Positions 16,525-26,181 of a DNA stretch of 64,000 nucleotides are shown here, piece by piece. The position numbers and the translations under genes are program-made. The notes below the pieces were generated by a model, which made no database searches, was not told where the DNA came from, and was given only the letters and a program-made list of their open reading frames with translations. Positions within the stretch are counted from its first letter, which is position 1. Every line of letters begins with the position of its first letter. This stretch comes from Burkholderia sp. D-99 (GTDB lineage Bacteria > Pseudomonadota > Gammaproteobacteria > Burkholderiales > Burkholderiaceae): assembly GCF_011605345.1 (NCBI RefSeq), contig NZ_JAAOXM010000011.1, positions 186,001 through 250,000 on the forward strand. The letters run 5' to 3'.

Positions 16525-16914
16525 TCAGTGCGCCTTCTTCTGGATGAACTCGATCTTGTAGCCGTCCGGATCCTCGACGAACGCGATCACGGTCGTGCCA
16601 TGCTTCATCGGGCCCGCTTCGCGCGTGACCTTGCCGCCTTGCGCCTTGATCTTGTCGCAGGCCGCATACGCGTCGTCGACTTCCAGCGCGAGGTGGCCGA
16701 ATCCGTTGCCGAGATCGTAGGCCGGCGTATCCCAGTTATGGGTCAGCTCGATCACGGTGCCCGTGCTTTCGTCCTCGTAGCCGACGAATGCGAGCGTGAA
16801 CTTGCCTTCCGGATAGTCGTCGCGGCGCAGCACCTTCATGCCGAGCAATTCGGTGTAGAACTTGATCGAGCGGTCGAGATCGCCGACTCGCAGCATCGTA
16901 TGCAGCAATCGCAT
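16525..16914 (-). CDS. gloA: Lactoylglutathione lyase (glyoxalase I)
   Basis: A 129-residue glyoxalase I, which isomerises the methylglyoxal-glutathione hemithioacetal to S-lactoylglutathione. It begins MRLLHTMLRVGDLDRSIKFY, with metal ligand His5. GTVIELTHNWD, GFGHLALEVDDAYAACDKI (His) and IAFVEDPDGYKIEFIQK (Glu) supply the other expected ligands. Length fits the short nickel-type bacterial enzymes. It is a single gene divergent from the EamA transporter. Confidence 0.97.
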   Translation of the reverse strand: MRLLHTMLRVGDLDRSIKFYTELLGMKVLRRDDYPEGKFTLAFVGYEDESTGTVIELTHNWDTPAYDLGNGFGHLALEVDDAYAACDKIKAQGGKVTREAGPMKHGTTVIAFVEDPDGYKIEFIQKKAH

Positions 16915-17285
16915 GTGTTGTACTCCTGTGGGGACTTTCCAGAACCGGGAACTCTACCAGAGTCGGGTGAACTTCGCCGGGGGCGCCTAGCCGGGGGCGC
17001 CCAGCCGGGGGCGTCTGGCCGGAGCCCGGCCTATACGGCCCATCGGCACCGACCGGTGCAGGCGCAACGGCGCAAAACAGCACGATCCGGCTCGCCCGGC
17101 TACCGTGCCGATCGGGTAACATCCTTCCACCTCGCACCAAAAGCGGGCATGCGACACACCGCCCGAACGCGACCACCCACTCTTCCCTACCGCCACACTG
17201 CCGTGCGAAACCGCCGATTCGAGCGCGCCGGATGCGCCACCCTCCCGATCTCGCAGCCGCCGTACCGAACCGGCGAGGTTCGCCG
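16915..17285. other. Divergent gap between gloA and EamA gene
   Basis: About 370 bases without a convincing gene. It contains the 14-base tandem repeat at 16976-17022. Short Arg-rich frames across it do not resemble proteins. Confidence 0.5.
16976..17022. repeat. Three-copy 14-base tandem repeat
   Basis: Units GCCGGGGGCGCCTA (16976-16989), GCCGGGGGCGCCCA (16990-17003) and GCCGGGGGCGTCTG (17004-17017), then a partial GCCGG. It lies 60-110 bases upstream of gloA, on its promoter side. Confidence 0.85.
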
Positions 17286-18221
17286 ATGAGCACGCTCGCC
17301 GCTGCCCCCGTGCGCCGCGCGCTCGACATGCGCGCCGTCGGCCTGATGCTGCTGCTGTGCGCGATCTGGGGCTTCCAGCAGGTCGCGATCAAGAGCACGA
17401 ACGCCGCGATCGCGCCGATGTTCCAGGCCGGGCTGCGCTCGGTGATCGCAGCGGTGCTGCTGTGGGGCTGGGCCCGCTCGCGCGGTACGCCGCTGTTTCA
17501 GGCGGACGGCACGTTCGGTGCGGGCCTCGCGGCCGGTGCGCTGTTTGCCGGCGAATTCATCTGCGTGTTCTTCGGGCTGACGCTGACGAGCGCGTCGCAC
17601 ATGGCGATCTTCCTGTACACGGCACCGTGCTTCACCGCGCTCGGCCTGCACCTGTTCGCACCGGGCGAACGGCTGCAACGTACGCAGTGGGCCGGCGTCG
17701 GCCTTGCATTCGCCGGCATCGCGCTCGCGTTCGCGGACGGCTTCCTGAAGCCGCGCACCCCCGGCGCATCCGTGCTGGCCGGGCTCGCCGGCGACGCGCT
17801 CGGAATCCTCGGCGGCGCGATGTGGGCCGCGACGACCGTCGTCGTGCGCTCGACGGCGCTCGCGCGGGCGAGCGCGAGCAAGACGCTGTTCTACCAGCTC
17901 GCGGTATCGGCAGTCGTGCTGATCGCACTTGCCGCACTGTTCGGCCAGGTGTCGTTCGCGCACGTCACGCCGGTCGCGGTAGCGAGCCTCGCGTACCAGT
18001 CGGTGATCGTCGCGTTCGTCAGCTACCTGTCGTGGTTCTGGCTGCTGACGCGCTACAGCGCGTCGCGGTTGTCCGTCTTCACGTTCCTGTCGCCGCTCTT
18101 CGGCGTCGCGTTCGGCGTGCTGCTGCTCGGCGAATCGGTCGGCTGGCGCTTCATGTCCGCGGCCGCGCTCGTGCTGACCGGCATCGCACTCGTCAACGCG
18201 CCGCCACGCAGGCGCGCGTAA
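17286..18221 (+). CDS. EamA/DMT family transporter
   Basis: A 311-residue inner-membrane protein with ten hydrophobic segments arranged as two EamA repeats (about residues 20-145 and 165-300). The first helix ends in LCAIWGFQQVAIK, the usual EamA opening. A later segment SYLSWFWLLTRYSASRLSVF marks the second repeat. DMT transporters export amino acids or metabolites; the substrate is not predictable here. The ATG at 17286 is favoured over 17232 because the additional 18 residues are not hydrophobic or conserved-looking. Confidence 0.88.
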   Translation: MSTLAAAPVRRALDMRAVGLMLLLCAIWGFQQVAIKSTNAAIAPMFQAGLRSVIAAVLLWGWARSRGTPLFQADGTFGAGLAAGALFAGEFICVFFGLTLTSASHMAIFLYTAPCFTALGLHLFAPGERLQRTQWAGVGLAFAGIALAFADGFLKPRTPGASVLAGLAGDALGILGGAMWAATTVVVRSTALARASASKTLFYQLAVSAVVLIALAALFGQVSFAHVTPVAVASLAYQSVIVAFVSYLSWFWLLTRYSASRLSVFTFLSPLFGVAFGVLLLGESVGWRFMSAAALVLTGIALVNAPPRRRA

Positions 18222-18270
18222 CGCCGCCCGGTCGCGGTCCGACATCGACGAAAACGGCGCGGGGAAAATG

Positions 18271-18297
18271 AAAAAGGCCGCCCGCCAGGGCAGCCTT
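18271..18297 (-). terminator. Intrinsic terminator after rsmA
   Basis: Read on the minus strand, AAGGCTGCCC pairs with GGGCGGCCTT (one G-U pair) around a TGGC loop, followed by TTT. It lies about 50 bases after the rsmA stop, and is also the end point for the convergent EamA transcript. Confidence 0.65.
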
Positions 18298-18345
18298 GTG
18301 AACCTCGAGCCGGCGTGCGACACGCGCATGACGCGCGCGCTGCCG

Positions 18346-19176
18346 TTACTCTGCGGCCTTGCGCATCTTCGCCAGCGCCTGCGCCACGCCGACGTATTCG
18401 GCCACGCTCACATCCTCCGCACGGCGCGCGAGATCGAAGCCGAGCGCGTCGAAATCGATCGTCTCGCGATAGTCGCCGAGCGTATTGCGCAGCATCTTGC
18501 GGCGCTGCGAAAACGCGGCGGTGACGACTTCGCCGAGCAGCACGGGATCGACATCCGGCAGTTCGTGCGGCTCGTACGGAATCATCCGGACGATCGCCGA
18601 ATCGACCTTCGGCGGCGGCTGGAACGATTCCGGCGGCACGTCGAGCATCTTTTCCATCACGTAGCGGTACTGCAGCATCACCGACAGACGCGAAAACGCC
18701 TTCGTGCCCGGCTCCGCGACCATCCGCTCGACGACTTCGTTCTGCAGCATGAAGTGCTGGTCGATGACCGCCTCGGCGAACGTCATCAGGTGAAACAGCA
18801 GCGGGCTGGAAATGTTGTACGGCAGGTTGCCGACGATCCGCAGCGACGGCTTGTCGCCGGGTGCCGCTAGTGACCGGAAATCGAACGCGAGCGCGTCGCC
18901 CGCATGCAGCTCGAGCAGCGCGCCGAAGCGTTGCTGCAGGCGCCCGATCAGGTCACGGTCGAGCTCGACCGCATGCAGCGGCGCCTCGGGCGTCGCGAGA
19001 CGCTCGATCAGCGGCCCGGTCAGCGCGCCGAGGCCCGGGCCGATCTCGACCATGCGTTGGCCGCGCGCGGGGCCGATCGTCGAGACGATCGAGTCGATCA
19101 CGCCGTGATCGACGAGGAAGTTCTGCCCGAAGCGCTTGCGCGCGAAATGGCCTTGGTGCTGTCTACTGTTCGACAT
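18346..19176 (-). CDS. rsmA: 16S rRNA (adenine1518/1519-N6) dimethyltransferase
   Basis: A 276-residue KsgA-type methyltransferase that dimethylates two adenosines in the 16S rRNA 3' hairpin. The N terminus has HFARKRFGQNFLVD, the conserved lead. The SAM site is MVEIGPGLGALT, and the catalytic NLPY motif is in IVGNLPYNISSPLLF. It is the last gene of the lptD-surA-pdxA-rsmA order, 49 bases after pdxA, as in Escherichia coli. Confidence 0.97.
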   Translation of the reverse strand: MSNSRQHQGHFARKRFGQNFLVDHGVIDSIVSTIGPARGQRMVEIGPGLGALTGPLIERLATPEAPLHAVELDRDLIGRLQQRFGALLELHAGDALAFDFRSLAAPGDKPSLRIVGNLPYNISSPLLFHLMTFAEAVIDQHFMLQNEVVERMVAEPGTKAFSRLSVMLQYRYVMEKMLDVPPESFQPPPKVDSAIVRMIPYEPHELPDVDPVLLGEVVTAAFSQRRKMLRNTLGDYRETIDFDALGFDLARRAEDVSVAEYVGVAQALAKMRKAAE

Positions 19177-19225
19177 CGACTGAGTAAAACGAAAAATACG
19201 ACGAATGAGGGGAAGCCGGGCCGCG

Positions 19226-20215
19226 TCAGGCCGTGCGGCGGTGGCGCGCCATCGTGACGGCCGTGTCGAGCGCGGCGATCATGCTGCCGGGATCCGCGCG
19301 GCCCGTGCCGGCCAGATCGAGTGCCGTGCCGTGATCGACCGACGTGCGAATGATCGGCAGCCCGAGCGTCACGTTGATGCCCTCGCCGAACGTCGCATAC
19401 TTCAGCACGGGCAGACCCTGGTCATGGAACATCGCTAGCACGCAATCGGCATCGGCGAGATAGCGCGGCTGGAACAGCGTGTCGGCCGGATACGGGCCGC
19501 GCGCGTCGATGCCCTGCGCGTTCGCGCGGGCCAGCGCCGGCGAGATCACGTCGATCTCCTCGCGGCCGAGATAACCGTTCTCGCCCGCGTGCGGGTTCAG
19601 GCCCGTCACGAGAATGCGCGGCGCGGCCAGACCGAAGTCGCGCCGCAGGTCGCGATCGATGATCGCGAGCGTCTCGACGAGCCCGTCGACCGTCAGCGCG
19701 GCCGACACGTCCTTCAGCGGCAGGTGCGTGGTCGCGAGCGCGACGCGCAGCGGCTGGTGGCCGGTACCGGCCAGCATCATCACGACACGCGGCGTATGCG
19801 TGCGCTCCGCCAGGTATTCGGTATGGCCGGTGAACGGCACGCCCGCATCGTTGATCGTGCTCTTCTGCAGCGGCGCGGTGACGATTGCGTCGTACCGGCC
19901 GGCCAGCGCGCCGTCGATCGCCGCGTCGAGCAGCCCGAGCACGTACGGGCCGTTCGCCGCGTCCAGCTTGCCCGCTTGCGCGGGCACGGCGAGCGCGTGA
20001 TGCGCGACCGACACCGGCCCGCTGCCGGCCAGCGTGGCCCGGTCGGCGCCGACGGCCGCCGCACGCGCGTCAAGCAGCGCCGCATCGCCGAGCACGGTGA
20101 AATGCGCGTCGGGCCAACGCTGCGCGGCATCACGCAGCGCCTGCACGGTCAGTTCCGGGCCGACCCCTGCGGGTTCGCCGGTCGTGATCGCGATCTGCAG
20201 CGCGGGCGTGGTCAT
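19226..20215 (-). CDS. pdxA: 4-hydroxythreonine-4-phosphate dehydrogenase
   Basis: A 329-residue NAD-dependent enzyme of the DXP-dependent vitamin B6 route, oxidising 4-phosphohydroxythreonine. It starts with AIITTGEPAGVGPEL-like sequence (read here as QIAITTGEPAGVGPELTVQA). Metal-binding histidines lie in FTGHTEYLAE and MFHDQGLPVLK, and GLNPHAGENGYLG is the third conserved block. It starts 11 bases after surA, so it is cotranscribed. Confidence 0.97.
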   Translation of the reverse strand: MTTPALQIAITTGEPAGVGPELTVQALRDAAQRWPDAHFTVLGDAALLDARAAAVGADRATLAGSGPVSVAHHALAVPAQAGKLDAANGPYVLGLLDAAIDGALAGRYDAIVTAPLQKSTINDAGVPFTGHTEYLAERTHTPRVVMMLAGTGHQPLRVALATTHLPLKDVSAALTVDGLVETLAIIDRDLRRDFGLAAPRILVTGLNPHAGENGYLGREEIDVISPALARANAQGIDARGPYPADTLFQPRYLADADCVLAMFHDQGLPVLKYATFGEGINVTLGLPIIRTSVDHGTALDLAGTGRADPGSMIAALDTAVTMARHRRTA

Positions 20216-20226
20216 CTGAAGCTCGC

Positions 20227-21591
20227 TCAGTTCGCCGGGCCGACGCCGCCGATCTTGTACTGCACGTACGACGAATCACGCAGCTCGCGCAGCCAGTCGG
20301 CATAAGCCTGCTCGGCCTTGCGCTGGCCGATCGCCTGACGCGCGATATCCATCTGCTGCTGCACCGAACCTTCCGCGTCGCGGCGGCTCAGCACCTGGAT
20401 CAGGTGATAGCCGTACTCGGTACGGATCGGCTGGCTGATCTGGCCGTCCTGCAGGTTGTTCATTGCGCGCTCGAATTCCGGCACGGTCTCGCCCGGGCTG
20501 ATCCAGCCGAGATCGCCGCCCTGCGACGCCGAACCGTCCTGCGAGTAGGTGCGCGCGAACTTCGCGAAATCGCCGCCGGCCTCGACCTGGCTGCGGATAT
20601 CGGCGAGTTGCTGGCGCGCCTGGCCTTCCGACTTGCCTTCGCCCACGCGCAACAGGATGTGGCGCACGTGCGTCTGGACGATCTTCGGTGCCGCGGCGGA
20701 CGCGCCCTGGCTCTGGCGACGATCGACGAGACGCACGATCTCGAAGCCGTCCGGCACGCGGATCAGCGTCGGGTTGACCTGGCCCGGGCGCAGCTTCGAT
20801 GCGGCGTCGACGACGTCGGCCGGCAGCGCGCTCGGCGACTTGAAGCCGAGGTCACCGCCCTTCTTCGCGTCGTTCGCTTCCGAATTGTTCTTCGCGAGCT
20901 TCTCGAAATCGGCACCCGACTTAGCCTGCTGCAGCAACGCGTCAGCCTTCTTCTGCGCGGCTTCGATGTCGGCCTGCGGCGCGTTGGTCGGTGCCTTGAT
21001 GAAGATGTGCTGGAAGCGCAGGTCCTGCTGCTGCGACGCGCTCGGCCCGCGCTGGCTCGCGATGTAGTTCGCGACCTCGGCGTCCGACACGGTGATCTTG
21101 CCGTCGACCTCGCGCTCGCGCAGCTTCGACAGCATCAGTTCGGTGCGTGCGTCGCTCGTGAAGATGCTCCAGGGCACGCCTTGCGCCTCGAGACGCGCGC
21201 GGTACTGGTCGAGCGTCATGCCGTTCGCCTGCGCGAGACGCTGCAGCGTGGACTGTACCGTCGCATCGTCGATGCGGATCCCGTCGTCCTTGGCCTTCTG
21301 CACCTGGATACGCTCGAGCACCATCTGGTTCAGCACCTGCGCGCGAAGCTGGTCGGTCGGCGGCACGGGTGCGTTCTGCTGCTGCAGCCGGCGCGCGATC
21401 AGGCCGGCGCGCTGGTCGAGTTCGCGGCCCGTGATCACGTCGTTGTTGACGACCGCGACGACTTCGTCGGCGAGCTGCGCACCTTGCGAACCGAGCGCCT
21501 GCGCCGCGGCCGGCGCGGCGGCGAGCAGCGCGGCGGCCGCAGCGAGACTGGACACGACTGCCGCGAAACGAAGGGTTTTCTTCATTGCCAC
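20227..21591 (-). CDS. surA: Periplasmic chaperone and peptidyl-prolyl isomerase SurA
   Basis: A 454-residue periplasmic chaperone for outer-membrane barrel proteins. A signal peptide covers about residues 1-32 (MKKTLRFAAVVSSLAAAAAL to an AAAQA cleavage region). The SurA N domain follows, with DEVVAVVNNDVITGRELDQR. Two parvulin domains lie at about residues 190-290 and 305-410, each with LRVGEGKSEGQARQQ/FKSPSALPADVVD-type features. A second ATG two codons in (21585) is an equally good start. It follows lptD by 45 bases, whose product is a SurA client. Confidence 0.96.
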   Translation of the reverse strand: MAMKKTLRFAAVVSSLAAAAALLAAAPAAAQALGSQGAQLADEVVAVVNNDVITGRELDQRAGLIARRLQQQNAPVPPTDQLRAQVLNQMVLERIQVQKAKDDGIRIDDATVQSTLQRLAQANGMTLDQYRARLEAQGVPWSIFTSDARTELMLSKLREREVDGKITVSDAEVANYIASQRGPSASQQQDLRFQHIFIKAPTNAPQADIEAAQKKADALLQQAKSGADFEKLAKNNSEANDAKKGGDLGFKSPSALPADVVDAASKLRPGQVNPTLIRVPDGFEIVRLVDRRQSQGASAAAPKIVQTHVRHILLRVGEGKSEGQARQQLADIRSQVEAGGDFAKFARTYSQDGSASQGGDLGWISPGETVPEFERAMNNLQDGQISQPIRTEYGYHLIQVLSRRDAEGSVQQQMDIARQAIGQRKAEQAYADWLRELRDSSYVQYKIGGVGPAN

Positions 21592-21636
21592 TGGAACTCC
21601 ATTGAAATCGTGCTGACCGGTGCAGACAAGCCGGCG

Positions 21637-23997
21637 TTACTCGTAGTTGCTGAAGCGGGACATCGGCGGCGGCGGCGGCGGCAGCGGCGTGTAGCCCGGC
21701 ACCCCCGCGCGGAATGCGGACACGAGGCCGTTGTCGACGGTCGACAGGCCCTTGAGCGTCAGCTGCATCATGAAGCGCGTCGACGAGTTCTGCTGTCCCG
21801 ACGAATTGATGCCGTTCGCAGCCCGCTGCACCCCGACCCCGAGCGCCCAGCAATCCGCGTCGTATTGTAAGCCGACCAGACCGTCGACCACGCGATCGCC
21901 GGCGAGGTCGTAGTTGAAGCGGCCGATCGCATACAGGCGGCGCGTGAGCGGCCATTGCGCGGACACCAGGAACTGGTTGATCGGCTGGTTGTCGAGCGTG
22001 GTGTTCGAACGCGTATAGCGGTAGCCGACGTTGATCACGCGGCGCTCGCCCGGGCTGTAGCCGAAACCGACGCTCGACTTCACGAGCTGGTTGTTGTTCT
22101 GGTTGTACTGGAACGCCGTCTCGGACATGAAACCCGAGCCGAGCTTCAGCGCGGCGCCGACGATCAGGTCCGAGTGGCGCGCCAGCACGGCGCTCTGGCC
22201 GGAATTCAGCGTGACGCGCTGATCGGCGAAGTAGTACTGCTGCGCGATCACGAAACGCGCGCGCTCGTCGCCGGTGCGCGGATCGATGAAGCGCGACGTC
22301 AGGCCGGCCGTGATCCGGTTCGCATCGGCGATCCGGTCGTTGCCGACGAACGTGTTCGGCTGATAGATCTCCGCGAGGCCGAAGTCCGATTCCGCGGTGT
22401 CGAACAGCGGTGCGTTCGACTGGTCGCGATACGGCGTGTACACGTAGTACAGGCGCGGCTCGAGGGTCTGGATGAAGTCCTGCCCGAACAGGCGCACCGA
22501 GCGGTCGAAGATCAGGCCCGAATCGAAGCTCACGGTCGGGATCGACTCGGTGAAGCGCTTCGGGCTGTTCGGCGTGGTCGACGACAGGTAGTTCAGGTCG
22601 TACGACGCGAAGTGGTACTGGACCTTCGGCACGACGAAGTAGCCGGGGCCGTACACGCCGTACGCGATATACGGGTTGAAGACGATCCGGTCGCCTTGGG
22701 TCGCATCGGCCGTCGTGATGCGGAACCGCGAATAGTCGGCTTCCGCGCCGAAGTCGAAGCCGCCGACGTTGTACTTCGTGTACTTCACGTTCAACTGCGG
22801 CTCGCGGCTGTACGGCGCGATCGACGGCGGCAGCGTCTGCCAGTGCTGGTAGCGCGCGAGCACCGACCACGGGCCGTTGTTGTACGTGAGGCCCGCTTCC
22901 TGCTGGTACAGCGTCTGCGTCCCGTTGATGAACTGGTTCATCGACCCAAGGTCTTCGGGATACAGGTTGTCCGAGACCTTGTTGTAGTAGACGTAGCCGC
23001 CGAAGCCGCCGCCGAAGTTCTGCTGGTGCTGCCAGTAGATCGCGTAGCGGTTGCGGTGCGCGAGCCGGTCATCCGGCAGGTAATTGGCCGTAAACGTGCC
23101 CGAATACGACGGCGACAGGTAGCGGAACGTCGCTTCCATCATCGCGCCGCGCCGCGAGATGATGCGCGGCGTGAGCGTCAGGTCGCGGTTCGGCGCAATG
23201 TTGAAGTAGTACGGCAGCGTCAGCTCGAAGCCGTTGCTCGAGTTCATCGAGAACGTCGGCGGCAGCAGGCCGCTGCGCCGCTCGCCCGACAGCGGGAACG
23301 TCATCCACGGGCTCGCGAAGATCGGCACGCCCTGGAAGAACAGCACGCCGTTGCGCGCGGTGCCTTCGTCGGCGCCCGTGTCGAAGTCGAAGCGGCTGCC
23401 CTTGATGTACCACGCGGGGTTCGTCGAGCACTGGCACGCGGTGTAGGTGCCGTTGACGAACACCGAGCGCTCGTTGTCGACCATGTCGACGCGCTCCGCG
23501 CTGCCCGACCCGCCCGTCATGTTGAAGTGGTACTTCGGCGCCGTCATGAAGCCCTGGTTCGCCTCGATCTTCAGGTGCGCCTCGGGGCCCACGAACGACG
23601 TGCCGGAATTGTTCACCCTGACCTGGCCGTACGCATCGGCCATGTCGGTATCCTGATCGTAGTGAATCGCATCGGCCTTCACGACGGCATCACCCCGCCG
23701 CAGCTCGGCCGAACCCTTCGCGGCAAGATCCTGCTCGGCCGTGCCGCTCGTGTGGTCGGCGATCACAAAGGTGGCCGGCTTCGCGCCGTCCTTCAGCGGA
23801 CGATCCTCGAGCTGGGGCGCGAGACGCAGATCCCACGGCGAGTCGAGCGGCTGCGGCTGCGCGGCCGCGCCCGACAGCTGCGCGTACGACACGGCCGGCA
23901 CGAGGCCGGGCACGGCCAGGAGCGCGAGCGCGAGCCGCCGTTTGCGCGGCGCCCCGTCACCGGGGAAAACATTCGGGAATAGCGGTTTGGGCGGCAT
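21637..23997 (-). CDS. lptD: LPS-assembly protein LptD
   Basis: A 786-residue outer-membrane translocon that inserts LPS in the outer leaflet with LptE. An N-terminal signal (basic PRKRR, then LALALLAVPGLVPAVSYAQ) is followed by the periplasmic OstA beta-jellyroll (about residues 75-180, with KADAIHYDQDTDMADAYGQV). The long C-terminal barrel ends in YE after a Pro-rich stretch. Cysteines are a CQC pair near residue 188 and a single one in DADCWALGVG near 720, so I count three rather than four. It starts the lptD-surA-pdxA-rsmA operon. Confidence 0.95.
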   Translation of the reverse strand: MPPKPLFPNVFPGDGAPRKRRLALALLAVPGLVPAVSYAQLSGAAAQPQPLDSPWDLRLAPQLEDRPLKDGAKPATFVIADHTSGTAEQDLAAKGSAELRRGDAVVKADAIHYDQDTDMADAYGQVRVNNSGTSFVGPEAHLKIEANQGFMTAPKYHFNMTGGSGSAERVDMVDNERSVFVNGTYTACQCSTNPAWYIKGSRFDFDTGADEGTARNGVLFFQGVPIFASPWMTFPLSGERRSGLLPPTFSMNSSNGFELTLPYYFNIAPNRDLTLTPRIISRRGAMMEATFRYLSPSYSGTFTANYLPDDRLAHRNRYAIYWQHQQNFGGGFGGYVYYNKVSDNLYPEDLGSMNQFINGTQTLYQQEAGLTYNNGPWSVLARYQHWQTLPPSIAPYSREPQLNVKYTKYNVGGFDFGAEADYSRFRITTADATQGDRIVFNPYIAYGVYGPGYFVVPKVQYHFASYDLNYLSSTTPNSPKRFTESIPTVSFDSGLIFDRSVRLFGQDFIQTLEPRLYYVYTPYRDQSNAPLFDTAESDFGLAEIYQPNTFVGNDRIADANRITAGLTSRFIDPRTGDERARFVIAQQYYFADQRVTLNSGQSAVLARHSDLIVGAALKLGSGFMSETAFQYNQNNNQLVKSSVGFGYSPGERRVINVGYRYTRSNTTLDNQPINQFLVSAQWPLTRRLYAIGRFNYDLAGDRVVDGLVGLQYDADCWALGVGVQRAANGINSSGQQNSSTRFMMQLTLKGLSTVDNGLVSAFRAGVPGYTPLPPPPPPMSRFSNYE

Positions 23998-24220
23998 CTA
24001 TCGTTTGGCGAATCGCCCCTTGTCAACCGCGCCGTCGCGGCACATTCGCGCACGGCGGGCCGCGCCGTCGCACCGCGACTGCGGCTGAGCGCAAACCGGG
24101 GAGGCGATCGGGTGACGGCGCGACAGGCGGCGGGCCTGCACGGCGGAAAGCTGACGCGGGGCGCGTCAAAAAAGTCGTGGGGTATTATATGGCAAGACGT
24201 CCCCCCCTCCTCCGAGTTTC

Positions 24221-25270
24221 ATGACGCCCCCATCCGCCGCATCCCAGCCCGACGCCCGCCTCGAAGCGCTCACCGCGTGGCTGCACCCGCTCGCCGAGCG
24301 CTACGCGCTCGACCTGTCGACCCTCGCGCCCGCGTCGTCGGACGCCAGTTTCCGCCGCTATTTCCGTGTCGCGTCGGCCACGAGCCCCGGCGGCACGCTG
24401 ATCGCCGTCGACGCGCCGCCGCCCGAGAAGTGCCGCGAATTCGTCCAGGTCGCGCAACTGCTCGCCGCGGCCGGCAACCACGTGCCGGAGGTACTCGCCC
24501 ACGATTTCGACGCCGGCTTCATGCTCGTGTCCGATCTCGGCCGCACGTCGTACATCTCGGTGCTCGATCCGGCCGACCCGGCCGCCGCCCGGCCGCTGAT
24601 GCACGCTGCGCTCGACGCGCTGATCCGCTTCCAGCTCAGGTCGTTGCCCGACGTGCTGCCGCCGTTCGACGAGGCATTCCTGCGCCGCGAGATGGAGCTG
24701 ATGCCCGAATGGTTCGTCGGCCGCCACCTCGGCAAGCCCGTCACCGACGCGATGCGCGGCACGCTCGACCGCACCTTCGCGCTGCTGGTCGCCAGCGCGC
24801 ATGCGCAGCCGCAAGGTTTCATGCTGCGCGACTTCATGCCGCGCAACCTGATGGTGTGCGAGCCGAACCCGGGCATCCTCGATTTCCAGGACGCCGTCTA
24901 CGGGCCGCTGACGTACGACGTCGTGTCGCTGCTGCGCGACGCCTTCATCAGCTGGGACGAGGAGTTCGAGCTCGACTGCTTCGCGTACTACTGGGAAAAG
25001 GCGAAAAAGGCCGGCCTGCCGGTCGATCCCGATTTCGGCGAGTTCTACCGCCAGCTCGAATGGATCGGGCTGCAGCGCCACATCAAGGTACTCGGCCTGT
25101 TCGCGCGGATCAACTACCGCGACGGCAAGCCGCATTACCTGAACGACCTGCCGCGCTTCATCACGTATGCGCGCAAGGTCGCGCTGCGCTACCGCCCGCT
25201 CGTGCCGTTCGCGAAGCTGCTCGACGAGCTCGAGGGCAACGCGCCGGCCGACGTCGGCTATACGTTCTGA
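24221..25270 (+). CDS. amgK: N-acetylmuramate/N-acetylglucosamine kinase
   Basis: A 349-residue kinase of the aminoglycoside phosphotransferase fold. ASSDASFRRYFRV is the nucleotide loop, LRDFMPRNLMV the catalytic loop with Asp, and GILDFQDAVYGP the metal-binding Asp segment. It matches AmgK, which phosphorylates MurNAc at the anomeric position for cell-wall recycling. The match is strengthened by murU starting 32 bases downstream. TATTAT at 24183 may be its -10. It is divergent from lptD. Confidence 0.92.
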   Translation: MTPPSAASQPDARLEALTAWLHPLAERYALDLSTLAPASSDASFRRYFRVASATSPGGTLIAVDAPPPEKCREFVQVAQLLAAAGNHVPEVLAHDFDAGFMLVSDLGRTSYISVLDPADPAAARPLMHAALDALIRFQLRSLPDVLPPFDEAFLRREMELMPEWFVGRHLGKPVTDAMRGTLDRTFALLVASAHAQPQGFMLRDFMPRNLMVCEPNPGILDFQDAVYGPLTYDVVSLLRDAFISWDEEFELDCFAYYWEKAKKAGLPVDPDFGEFYRQLEWIGLQRHIKVLGLFARINYRDGKPHYLNDLPRFITYARKVALRYRPLVPFAKLLDELEGNAPADVGYTF

Positions 25271-25302
25271 CTGCCCCATAGCGCCCTGATACCCGGCCGA
25301 AC

Positions 25303-26022
25303 ATGAGCACTACCCTGACCACGGCGATGATTTTCGCCGCCGGGCGCGGCGAACGGATGCGCCCGCTCACCGACACCCGCCCGAAGCCGCTCCTCGAAGC
25401 AGGCGGCAAGCCGCTGATCGTGTGGCAGATCGAAGCGCTCGCGCGCGCGGGCATCGAGACGATCGTGATCAACCATGCGTGGCTCGGCGAACAGATCGAG
25501 GCCGCGCTCGGCGACGGTTCGCGCTGGGGCGTGCGGCTCGCGTATTCGGCCGAGGGCGACGCACTGGAAACCGCGGGCGGCATCGCGCAGGCGTTGCCGC
25601 GGCTCGAGCGCGACGGGCAACCGGTCGTGTTCGCGGCGGTCAGCGGCGACGTGTACTGCGCGTTCGACTACCGGACGCTCGCGCCGCGCGCTGCCCGGAT
25701 GGCCGCGCTCGACTCGCCGGCGATGCACCTCGTGATGGTGCCGAACCCGCCGTTCCACCCGGCCGGTGACTTCGCGCTCGGCGACGACGGCCGCCTGGCG
25801 CTCGACGGCGCCGCGCGCTTCACGTTCGGCAACATCGGCCTGTACGACACGCGGATGTTCCGCGATCTCGCGCCCGGCACGCGGCGCGCGCTGACGCCGT
25901 ACTATCGCGCGACGATCGAAGCCGGTCGCGCGACCGGCGAATTGTACGAAGGGATCTGGGAAAACGTCGGCACGCCCGCGCAGCTCGGCGAACTCGACGC
26001 GCGGCTGCGCGCGGCGAGCTGA
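25303..26022 (+). CDS. murU: MurNAc alpha-1-phosphate uridylyltransferase
   Basis: A 239-residue nucleotidyltransferase starting MSTTLTTAMIFAAGRGERMR, followed by PLTDTRPKPLLEAGGKPLI, the sugar-nucleotidyltransferase signature. FAAVSGDVYCAFDY carries the metal-binding Asp. With AmgK it converts MurNAc directly to UDP-MurNAc, bypassing de novo synthesis and giving intrinsic fosfomycin tolerance in Pseudomonas putida. No anomeric-sugar phosphatase gene of this route is in the window. Confidence 0.92.
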   Translation: MSTTLTTAMIFAAGRGERMRPLTDTRPKPLLEAGGKPLIVWQIEALARAGIETIVINHAWLGEQIEAALGDGSRWGVRLAYSAEGDALETAGGIAQALPRLERDGQPVVFAAVSGDVYCAFDYRTLAPRAARMAALDSPAMHLVMVPNPPFHPAGDFALGDDGRLALDGAARFTFGNIGLYDTRMFRDLAPGTRRALTPYYRATIEAGRATGELYEGIWENVGTPAQLGELDARLRAAS

Positions 26023-26181
26023 TCGCGTCGCGGCCGAGCGGCGGTTCGGCGGCCGATGCCCTGACAGGCCGATGACTGCCCGGCCATTGGGCGGCGGACC
26101 CATCCGGGATCACAATGTCGCGGACGCTCCGCCAGGTCACCCGGCCGTGACGGCACCGCACCGCGTCGGCGGCACCCTCGC

